DNA of 64,000 bases from Phymorhynchus buccinoides (Eukaryota; Mollusca; Gastropoda; Neogastropoda; Raphitomidae), in NCBI GenBank assembly GCA_017654935.2, contig CM065684.1, forward strand, positions 64,469,324 to 64,533,323, written 5' to 3'. Positions 12,674 through 24,600 of the stretch are shown here, piece by piece. Numbering within the stretch: the first letter of the stretch is position 1; every line of letters starts with the position of its first letter. Under the pieces are notes generated by a model, which was given only the letters and a program-made list of their open reading frames with translations, was not told the origin of the DNA and did not search any database. The position numbers were made by a program, and so were the translations under genes.

Positions 12674-15600
12674 AATACCAAGTAAGTGTAGAAAATAATT
12701 ATTTCAAGTAAAAACTAAAACTGCTTACTGTGCATAACATTAACAATAATGTGCACGTGATATTTCAGGTAAATGTGATCATTGAAATAACACAATGGGT
12801 TACATGGATCAGGAGGGAGACAGGCATCACATCAGTTGTATTCAGACATGGTTTTTTTTATAGTGTTCTTGACTTTTTTAAAAAGATTTTTGAAGATAAA
12901 AATACATATTTCCAAGCATCATTGTTCGTGGATACACAGTGAGTACATCAGTGATCAGGAGAGAAACAAAGGCATCACCATCGATTGCATTCAATGTATC
13001 AAACTCAGATATGATTAATTATTGAATTCTTCAGTTTTGATGCTAAATGTGCTGAACTGTGTTTTCAGGCAATGTTGATCGCGGAGACACAGTGATGGAC
13101 TTCATGGATCAGGAGAGAGACAGGGGCATCACCATCAACTCTGCCGCCATCACATTCCACTGGAATCACCACAAAGTGAACCTCATTGACACTCCTGGTA
13201 AATCATTGTCATCATCATCATCATCACCATCACCATCAACTCCGCCGCCATCACATTTCATTGGAATCACCAGAAAGTGAACCTCATTGACACTCCTGGT
13301 AAATCATCATCATCGTCATCATCATCATCATCATCATCACCATCAATTCTGCCACCATCACATTTCACTGGAATCACCACAAAGTGAACTTCATTGACAC
13401 TCCTGGTAAATCATCATCATCGTCATCATCATCATCATCACCATCAACTCCGCCGCCATCACATTTCACTGGAATCACCACAAAGTGAACCTCATTGACA
13501 CTCCTGGTAAATCATCATCATCGTCATCATCATCATCATCACCATCAATTCTGCCGCCATCACATTTCATTGGAATCACCACAAAGTGAACTTCATTGAC
13601 ACTCCTGGTAAAAATCATCATCATCATCATCACCATCACCATCATCGTCATCATCATCACCATCAACTCCGCCACCATCACAGTTCACTGGAATCACCAC
13701 AAAGTGAACTTCATTGACATTCCTGGTAAATCATCATCATCATCATCATCATCACCATCAACTCCGCCGCCATCACATTTCATTGGAATCACCACAAAGT
13801 GAACCTCATTGACACTCCTGGTAAATCATCATTGTCATCATCATCATCATCATCATCATCATAATGCATCATCATCATCATCTTCTTCATTCTTCTATGC
13901 TGCTAGCCTGTTAGTAGTAGTGTAGTACTAGTAGATAGGGACAAAATAAGCCGTCTAGCTTTTTAGATGATGTTTTACTGTAGCCTGTTACTTTTCACAG
14001 GGATTGTCAAAACGTCGGCCTCATTGACACTCCTGGTATAGTCTGCTCTGTTTGTTTTTCATTTATTGTCTGTGGTTGCTGAATTTTCAAATTGTGTTTG
14101 TGTGATGCATTTTCAAACCCTATGTAATCTATATTGACTGAGTTTGTGAGTTTGAGAATAGGAGCATGGCTAATATTTTTTTTATCATGAAAGTGTCTTT
14201 TAAACTTACAAGATATCTATGCTTGAAATGTATTCACCTGCATCAGTGCATGTAATATTTTATGGAGTGGGTTGTTTTGTTTAGTTAGTTTTTTGTGTGT
14301 TTTTAATCATGTTTTCTCCATGTTTGTAAGTTATAGATTTGGCTGCAACTGACCATGAGTTAGGGTGCAATTTTCACACTCCTTTATTTAAGAACTATAT
14401 TTTTATTTTCTGTCTTTTTTAAAAGTAAATAAAAGAAGTGACTTGAAATGTTTGAACTGCAGCATATATGACAATAAAGTATTCTAAAAGCACATCTTGG
14501 TATGCAACGTAGAGTGCATTATACTTACTTTAATAACAAAATCTGTATTGATGCAAACTGTGCAGGTCATGTGGACTTCACCATTGAAGTGGAGCGGGCG
14601 TTGCGGGTCCTGGATGGGTCTGTGACGGTGCTGGACGCTTCTGCTGGTCAGGTCAATTAGAGATAGAAATTATCCATACACTTAATAAACAATTTATGCT
14701 TTAACCAGAATTTTAGGGTGTTACACATAACATTTTATTTGCAAGAAACTACCATGTTTGATTTATGAGTTTGTTAAATTGATTCAATGAAAAGTGATGA
14801 AATTGTTGAGTTTTTTGATAGTTGCGAATGTTCAGGGAAACAAGTGTGCATGCTTGCATTAGTACGTGCATGCACACACACACGCACATACACACACACA
14901 CGCACACATGCACACGCACACACTGATATTTCATACTTATTGCGTTTTGCAATCAGTTTTTATTATTACCACTAGTATTCAGTCTAAAAGTCATTAGTTT
15001 GGATGTTTGTGATTGGCTTTAGCCAAGCATAGATTCTATTTTTGTTTATAACTTTCATCATATTGTGGCTTGCACTTTAATTTGACTTTATTTGATTAGC
15101 ATGATTATAATGTTCAGGTGAGTGGTAAAGTGCAATGGAAAATGGTTTTGCTGCTTAGTCTTTACTAGTACAGCCTTAATAGCTGAGTTGGTTTTAAAGG
15201 AGCCATCTCTAGCAGTGATTCTCTTAAACTAGTTAAAGCTCTATTATTAAAAAAGTGTGCAGATATTGCATGGGGAACGATATCAAAATTGCAACACATC
15301 TTTTTTCCAAGTTCTCCTTGATTTCATGGTTTGGTCAGGTCAGGCTTTGCCCAGCTAGGCCTCGTGGCCTCTTGATGTGCCCTTTCTTTGGATTGTTCAT
15401 TTTCATGATTTTGTTTTGCATTTAGAATTTAGATTGGCATAGTGTGACGCTTTTTGAGCAATCATTAATGCATTAATCGTAATTGTATTTCAACACAGCC
15501 ATTTTGGGAACACTATCCAGGAGGTTTTTAAAATGGTTAATGTTAGAAGCAAATTTAATTTGTGCAGGAAGATTGTTCCAATATTGAGTGACTTTGTTTC

Positions 15601-18600
15601 ATAATCAGGCTTAACAATCAGTCATGTGTTTATTCAGTTGTGTGGTATAGATGTGTTTCGTTCACAAAGGCATGATGTTCTCAACAGTGTTGTTTTTTCA
15701 CTGGTTTAGGGGTTGAAGTCCAAACACTGACAATGTGGAGAGAGGCATCCACGTACCGTGTTCCCAGCATGGTGTACCTGAACAAAATGGACAAGATGTG
15801 GGCGCATGCTATGTCAATAACATTGTTTTATATATTTTTAGGGGTAGAAGCTCAGACGTTAACAGTGTGGAGACAGGCATCCACGTACAACGTTCCCAGC
15901 ATGGTGTACCTGAACAAAATGGACAAAAGGGGGGCCAGTGTGGACCACTGTCTGCAGTCACTGCAGGACAAACTGCATGTGTCCCCGCTACTGCTGCAGC
16001 TGCCTATAGGTCAGTGTATGGGAGTGACAGAGAGAGAGAGTGTGTGTAATTACAGGACAAACTGCATGTGTCCCCGCTACTGCTGCAGCTGCCTATAGGT
16101 CAGTGTATGGGAGTGACAGAGAGAGAGAGTGTGTGTAATTACAGGACAAACTGCATGTGTCCCCGCTACTGCTGCAGCTGCCTATAGGTCAGTGTATGGG
16201 AGTGACAGAGAGAGAGAGTGTGTGTAATTACAGGACAAACTGCATGTGTCCCCGCTACTGCTGCAACTGCCTATAGGTCAGTGTATGGGAGTGACAGAGA
16301 GAGAGAGTGTGTGTAATTACAGGACAAACTGCATGTGTCCCCGCTACTGCTGCAACTGCCTATAGGTCAGTGTATGGGAGTGACAGAGAGAGAGAGTGTG
16401 TGTAATTACAGGACAAACTGCATGTGTCCCCGCTACTGCTGCAACTGCCTATAGGTCAGTGTATGGGAGTGACAGAGAGAGAGAGTGTGTGTAATTACAG
16501 GACAAACTGCATGTGTCCCCGCTACTGCTGCAGCTGCCTATAGGTCAGTGTATGGGAGTGACAGAGAGAGAGAGTGTGTGTAATTACAGGACAAACTGCA
16601 TGTGTCCCCGCTACTGCTGCAACTGCCTATAGGTCAGTGTATGGGAGTGACAGAGAGAGAGAGTGTGTGTAATTACAGGACAAACTGCATGTGTCCCCGC
16701 TACTGCTGCAGCTGCCTATAGGTCAGTGTATGAGAAGGGATCAGTATGATGTGTCTCCGTCTCTACATGTCCCATCTCTATGTGTCCCTGTCTCCACATG
16801 TCCCATCTCTATGTGTCCCCATGTCTATGTGTCCCCATCTCTTTGTGTCCATCTCTATGTGTCCCCATCTCTATGTGTGCCACGCCTCTCTATGTCCCCT
16901 GTCTCTCCCCCATTGTTCTGTGTCAGTGTGTGTGTTGAATTGAAATTGAATTGTGTGTGTGTGCATGCATGTGTAAGCACGCACATCTGTGCCCATGAGT
17001 GAGTGTGCACAAAATGATGGTTCTTCAGTTGCATATTTTCTTGTTGATTTGATTTTGTTCATCAGACTGATTCATTTGTTTCAAGTACGGGGTAATATTC
17101 TCTGCTATTCTACCATCTTCAAATTCAGGTCAGGAAAGACAATTCAGCGGAGTTATTGACCTTCTTCACCTTAGCATCATCTCCTGGGACCCATCCCACA
17201 GCTCCGACGGAAAATCATTCACCGTTAAACCCCTCTCTCCCTCCGACGGCTCACGACTCTACGATCAAGCGTTATCCGCCAGAGCCTGCCTCATTGGTCA
17301 GTTGGCTGACTGCGACGAACACATCGCCGACCTTGTGCTGGGAGAGGTCAAGTTGGAGGACATTGGGGTCAAGGACTTGGAAGGGGCGATACGTCGAGCG
17401 ACCTTGTCGCGGAAAGTAGTCCCCGTGTTGTGTGGAAGTTCGTTAAGAAACGTCGGCGTTCAGCCACTGTTGGACGGCATCGTTTCTTACTTGCCCAGCC
17501 CCAAAGACGTTGCCTACGGCTTTGCCGACTATTACGGCACGGACATGTGCGCGCTGGCCTTCAAGGTGTCCCACAACCCCCAGCGGGGACCTTTGACCTT
17601 TGTGAGGATGTACTCGGGGTCGCTGAAGAGTGGCGCCCCCTTGTTCAACATCAATCGTCAGAGCGCGGAGAAAACCAGTCGCATTCTTCAGGTGTACGCC
17701 GACGAGTTGCATGACGTCTCCATGGCGACGGCGGGCAATATTGTGGCTGTGGCAGGCCTGAAGCAGGTCTGTCTAAAAAATGTGAAAACTTTGCTGATTT
17801 TTGTTTGTCCTGTTCCATGTTTTAGGCGATTCCAGAGCCTTACTCCATTACTCCCACACTGCCCATTCTGACCCCCTCCCCCTCCCCCCATCTCCAACAC
17901 CTACCGTGTTTCACCGCAGTTTTAACTTTTATAGTCTATATGGAATCACGTCTAGTGGCGAATGCATTTGCGCTTTGTGTCACTTACAGGGGTCGCGCTA
18001 GTGTTTTTGAAAACGCGTTTTGCTTACGCGACGTCGGCAGAAAAATGCGTAAGGGAAGCAAAAAATCGCGTCAAAGAACAAAATGATAAATCTAAGCTAA
18101 AAACAATGAAAACAAGAAAGCAACAAAAACATGCATTTTTATTCACTAACCAGTCATTTTCAAAGACAGAAGTCTGGCAATTGTGCAACAACGCGCTCAT
18201 TTCGCGCCAAACGCTTCATTTACGTCACAGTTAATTGACTGGAATCTGGATATCCAGTGGCCAAGCACCATGAAAGGAAGCAAAGGCTGGAAGGGGGTGG
18301 GGGTGGGGAGATGGGGTGGGGGGTGGAGTCAGACAATGCGCTTACAGTGATTTTCCCGCCACTGCCTACGTCACAGCAGTACTGGACGAAATCTGGATAA
18401 CTAATGAAAGAGAAAGGATGGGATACTTGCCTCCTCTGAAAGCAGTGGCACTTTTCTATAGTCTGTTCCAATGTTTGGTGTAGCAGAACCACTATACGTG
18501 TAGGGACCGTAGGACTTCTAAAGTCTGATTCACCATCTAGACTCGATGCGATTTTGAGCGTATTTTGCGGGTTACGCGTAAACGCCGTAAAAATGCGTCA

Positions 18601-21600
18601 GCGATTTTTAAAACGCATCAAATACGCAAGAAACATGCGTTAGCGCGACGCCTGCACTTAGTCCTATTTGTCGTTATAAAGACATGATCTTTTTTTTCTT
18701 TGTACATTTTGTTGTTGTTTTTTACAAGTTGGTGGTATAAATTATGGTTTATAGATGTAGAAGTTGTGTGCGCTAGAAAGAGAGAGATTAATTCATTATT
18801 ATGTGAATGCCTTTCCACCCATACACCTTTTGATATAAGGTACACTTTATTTAACTGTTAGCTCAAACTTTTTATACATTGAACTTGTTTTTTTGTCATT
18901 GTTGTTATTCTTACAATAATAAAAAAAAAAAAGAAATATCACATTAAAAAAATATGGAGATGTGGCTATTCTTTTGATACAAAATTGTTTTCTTTTGATA
19001 CAAACATTGTATGCAGAATGCACAATGTTAACATTGTATGCAGAATGCACAATGTTAGCATTGTATGCAGAATGCACAATGTTAACATTGTATGCAGAAT
19101 GCACAATGTTAACATTGTATGCAGAATGCACAATGTTAGCATTGTATGCAGAATGCACAATGTTAACATTGTATGCAGAATGCACAATGTTAGCATTGTA
19201 TGCAGAATGCACAATGTTAGCATTGTATGCAGAATGCACAATGTTAACATTGTATGCAGAATGCACAATGTTAACATTGTATGCAGAATGCACAAGTTAA
19301 CATTGTATGCAGAATGCACAATGTTAACATTGTATGCAGAATGCACAATGTTATCATTGTATGCAGAATGCACAATGTTAACATTGTATGCAGAATGCAC
19401 AATGTTAGCATTGTATGCAGAATGCACAATGTTAGCATTGTATGCAGAATGCACAATGTTAACATTGTATGCAGAATGCACAATGTTAACATTGTATGCA
19501 GAATGCACAATGTTAACATTGTATGCAGAATGCACAATGTTATCATTGTATGCAGAATGCACAATGTTATCATTGTATGCAGAATGCACAATGTTAGCAT
19601 TGTATGCAGAATGCACAATGTTACATTGTATGCAGAATGCACAATGTTAACATTGTATGCAGAATGCACAATGTTAGCATTGTATGCAGAATGCACAATG
19701 TTAACATTGTATGCAGAATGCACAATGTTAGCATTGTATGCAGAATGCACAATGTTAGCATTGTATGCAGAATGCACAATGTTAACATTGTATGCAGAAT
19801 GCACAATGTTAACATTGTATGCAGAATGCACAATGTTAACATTGTATGCAGAATGCACAATGTTAACATTGTATGCAGAATGCACAATGTTAACATTGTA
19901 TGCAGAATGCACAATGTTAACATTGTATGCAGAATGCACAATGTTAACATTGTATGCAGAATGCACAATGTTAACATTGTATGCAGAATGCACAATGTTA
20001 ACATTGTATGCAGAATGCACAATGTTAACATTGTATGCAGAATGCACAATGTTAACATTGTATGCAGAATGCACAATGTTAACATTGTATGCAGAATGCA
20101 CAATGTTAGCATTGTATGCAGAATGCACAATGTTAACATTTTCTGGTCCCCACAAGTCAATTTGTTATCAGAAAATCATCCTTTCCCCCCCCATTTTACT
20201 CAGACGTTCACAGGCGACACCCTGACCTCCAGCCAATCAACAGCCAAACGAGCCCTGAAGGCCTGGGAGAAGGACCAACGGGGGAAGGGGTCAAGGGCAA
20301 CACAAGGTCAACACCAAGGTCACGGAGAGAATCTGGATGATGGAGAGACAGTAGAAGATGAAGAAGAGAGGGAGAGAGCGTTGCCCATCTTGGCTGGGCT
20401 GAATGTGCCCGTGCCTGTGTTCTTCTGCTCCATTGAGCCGCCCTCCCCCGCCAGGCAGAAAGACCTGGATTACGCCCTGACCTGTCTGCAGAAAGAGGAT
20501 CCTAGTTTGAAGGTGTGTGTGTGTGTGTGTTGGGAAAGGAAAGGGAAATATTCAGAAGGGGAAAAGTTTCTTTTTTAGCTATATTAACCCTTTCGCCACC
20601 AGTCATTTTTCAGCCAAAAAATATCATTAAGCTTAACTGGGTAGAGAAAATAAAATATCTGCAATGTTACGAATTCCTCTGTGACATATATAACATTAGG
20701 CCTATCCTTACCTCCCAAAATTAAGAAAATATGGTCTTTGAATAACAGGTCCTGATTTGATGCCTTTTAGTGACATGGGTGTTAAACCATTGTGGTGCTA
20801 AAATGCGACATTGGCGGTGAAAGGGTTAAATGCAAATATTTGACATTATTAATCAATTTAACATTGTTATGGTTAATTTTGAGTGTGTTTGATTTACTTT
20901 TTTTTTTTTTTTTTAAATAAATGATAATGATTTTTTTTTAAAATCCTTTCTGGATTTTCTTCACTCTAGCTTAATTTTTTTTTAACAGTATTGAATAATT
21001 TCTGATTTGGGCTTTTGTCTGACAACCAGAGATACCTGCTGATGCAGCAAAAAACACACAAAAACACAATTGAGCGACAAAAAACTAATCAGACATTGAT
21101 GTTATGTATGGAAAAGTAACAACAGGACATTGTTCATTCCCTAGGTTTATTGCTAATGAATGCAGCATCGATGCATTTTGTGCATGTCTGTATCTCTGTC
21201 TGTGTCTGTCTGTGATTCAGGTGGAGGTGAACGCCGACACAGGCCAAACGGTGATGTCAGGGATGGGAGAGCTCCATCTGGACATCATCCATTCCCGCAT
21301 CGTCAACCAATACAACATTGATGCCGACCTGGGTCCTCTGCAAGTGGCCTACAAAGAAACCATCACTGAGCAGAAAGAAATCACAGAGGTATGCCGTCAT
21401 TTACTAACGCGTCTTTTTGTTGGTGGATTGTTTGTTTGTTTGTTTAGTTGTTGGTTTGTTCGCATCGTCAATGAATGTAAGGTTGATGCTGATCTTGAAT
21501 CTCCTCAATTAGCCTACACAGGAACTGTTACTGATCAAAGAGAAACCACCCAGATCAGTTTCATGATAAAGTAAAAATTTTAAGCTATGATCTGACCTAC

Positions 21601-24600
21601 CAGCGTATTTGAATGTACATGCATGACCAGTGGGCTTTCCAGGGGTTTGTTTGTGATGGGTTTTCCAGGGGTTTGTTTGTGATGGGTTTTCTAGGGGTTT
21701 GTTTGTGATGGGTTTTCCAGGAACAAACTTCCGCTCTCCCTCCGTCAGCGACCGACTCTCTCTGCTTTCAAAGCTAACCTCAAAACCCACCTGTTCCCCC
21801 GTCATTAAAGCTCCTCTCTCTTTATGTTCTCTCTCTTGCCATTAGGTCTGTTTCTGCTATATTCCATTTATGTTATTTGTGTGTGTTCGCGTTGTATTGC
21901 GTTTGTGTTTGAATGCGCTTTGAATGCTAACGTGTGTGTGCGCTTTGATTTGATTTCTATCAAGATTCAGCGCCGTATAAATACTGTATGTTGTTGTTGT
22001 TTTGTTTGTGATGGGTTTTCCAGGGGTTTGTTTGTGACAGGTTTTCTTTTTTGATGTGTGTGTTGTTGTTTTCTCCCTCTGAGCATTTCCCAAGGCACAG
22101 TCATATGTATTTACTGCTCTGCTTTTAATGTGCATTATTATTATGATTATTGTTGTCCAGTCATATTACTGTCTGTGTAATAATTAGTCTAGTGAAAGCC
22201 AGAAGGTACTATGACGAAAGAAGATGGAACCTTTTGGCTTTCTTTCTGACATTGTGTAGGTGTTGGACAGGACAGTGGGGGACCAGCACCACTTGGTCCA
22301 GATGAGGATGTCAATACGACCCGACGGCCAGATCAAGGAGTTCAAACAGATGGAGGTCTCTCTCTCCCCGGACAGCGCAATACAGCACATCAAACCTCAG
22401 CTGTTGAAAGCTCTCAATAATGGCGTTATGTCGGCTCTCAGCAATGGTAGGTCTGTCTGTCTGTCTGTCTGTCCTGTGCAAACTGCAACACATGACCACA
22501 GCTGTTCAATGCTTTAAATAATCGGGTTATCTCTGCTGTCAATAATTGTAGGTGTCAATTTTATTCGGTGGTGTCTTTTGTAAAGAGAAAGCGCCATGGC
22601 ATTCTTTTTATGATCAGTAAAAATTAAAGGTGGGTGTAAGACCAGTTCTCACTTTGTGCTGTTGCTAATGGAGAATGGTTTTGAATGAGCATTTAAATTC
22701 AGTACAACTAAATTCAGCGTATTAATGTAGTTGTATGCTGTGTTAATTGTATGAATTTGGCATCACATGATCACCACATTCTACAGACTGTTAGGTGATA
22801 TTTTCCCCACAGACTAAGATCCCTCCGCTTCATAATATGACTAATAATATAGGAAGAAACTGTAACGTAATAACAAAATCAGAACTCTGTGTAACTTGTT
22901 AGTGGGTGCACCTTATAGTCCTTAACAGTAATCTCTCTTTTCAATGCGTTCATTTGTGGTAATGCTGATGTTACAAATCGTACGTTGCTTTAGCAATTGA
23001 TTTTGAAATGTGATGAATTAAAGAATTGCTGGGATATCTTTTTTGTTATTTTACTGTGTTTCCCCCCACCCTTTAGGTCCTACCCTTGGCTTCCCCGTGA
23101 TGCGCATGTCGGGGTGTCTCCAGGACCCACCCTTTAGGTCCTACCCTTGGCTTCCCCGTGATGCACATGTCGGGGTGTCTCCCCACCCTTTAGGTCCTAC
23201 CCTTGGCTTCCCCGTGATGCGCATGTCGGGGTGTCTCCAGGACCCACCCTTTAGGTCCTACCCTTGGCTCCCCGTGATGCGCATGTCGGGGTGTCTCCAG
23301 GACCCACCCTTTAGGTCCTACCCTTGGCTCCCCGTGATGCGCATGTCGGGGTGTCTCCAGGACCCACCCTTTAGGTCCTACCCTTGGCATCCCCGTGATG
23401 CCCAAAAAAAAAAAAAAAAATGTCGGGGTGTCTCCAGGAGCTGAAACATCCGTATATTTTTTACCTTCTTTGGATGGGTGTCCGCATAGTTTCCATAAAT
23501 GTGCACAGACGCTTATTACGTCACAGTTTTTGGTTAACTTTCTGCGCCACCCTCCAGGGATCCGCATGCTTCACATGGCCTCCACGAGCTGAACCATCAC
23601 CCTTCTTTGGCTGTGTGCATATTTGATGAAAAACACTGAAATCCAAAAATCTGACAAAGAATCTGGAATAAGAAATTGTAGTTTTCGTGTGCGCACAGAC
23701 CCTTTTTGATGTTGGAAACCCTTTCTACGCCACCCTCCAGGTCCTTTACTGGGCTTCCCCGTGCTTCACATTTGCGGATGGGTTTCCGTACAGAAGTTTC
23801 CGTAAATGTGTACAGACGCTTCCCCGTGCTTCACATGGCGGTGTGTTCCCCCACCCTCCAGATCCTTTTGGGTTCCCCTTTCACTGCGGTGTGTCCCCCC
23901 ACCCTCCAGGTCCTTTACTGGGCTTCCCCGTGCTTCACATGGCGGTGTGTCCCCCACCCTCCAGGTCCACGGGCGTGACACGTCCCCCACCCTCCACTTT
24001 ACTGGGCTTCCCCGTGCTTCACATGGCGGTGTGTCCCCCACCCTCCATTTACTGAAAACGTGCTCCACATGGCTGTTCCCCCACCCTCCAGGTCCACTGG
24101 GCTTCCCCGTGCTTCACAAAAAATGGCGGTGTGAAGGTAAGACAATTGTCCAGTTTTCGTGACATGGCGCACAGACCCTCCAGGTTTTACTGTTGGATTT
24201 TTCCCCGTTGTGCTTCACATGGCTCCCCCACCCTCCAGGTCCTTTACTGGGCTTCCCCGTGCTTCACATGGCGGTGTGTCCCCCCACCCTCCAGGTCCTT
24301 TACTGGGCTTCCCCGTGCTTCACATGGCGGTGTGTTCCCCCACCCTCCAGGTCCTTTACTGGGCTTCCCCGTGCTTCACATGGCGGTGTGTTCCCCCACC
24401 CTCCAGGTCCTTTGCTGGGCTTCCCCGTGCTTCACATGGCGGTGTGTTCCCCCACCCTCCAGGTCCTTTACTGGGCTTCCCCGTGCTTCACATGGCGGTG
24501 TGTTCCCCCACCCTCCAGGTCCTTTACTGGGCTTCCCCGTGCTTCACATGGCGGTGTGTCTCCACCAGCTGAATGTCATCATCTTCTTTTCCTGATTATA

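Noticed and set aside
15710..15841. Exon 4 duplicate as a mutually exclusive exon
   Set aside because: It ends before the second half of the exon and lacks a convincing donor in the right phase; kept as a relic.
17962..18234. 90-codon frame in GFM2 intron 5
   Set aside because: Lies within the hAT-like element and has a composition without domain signal.
18962..20225. Long frames on both strands with 9-residue period
   Set aside because: By-product of the 27-bp palindromic satellite in a GFM2 intron.
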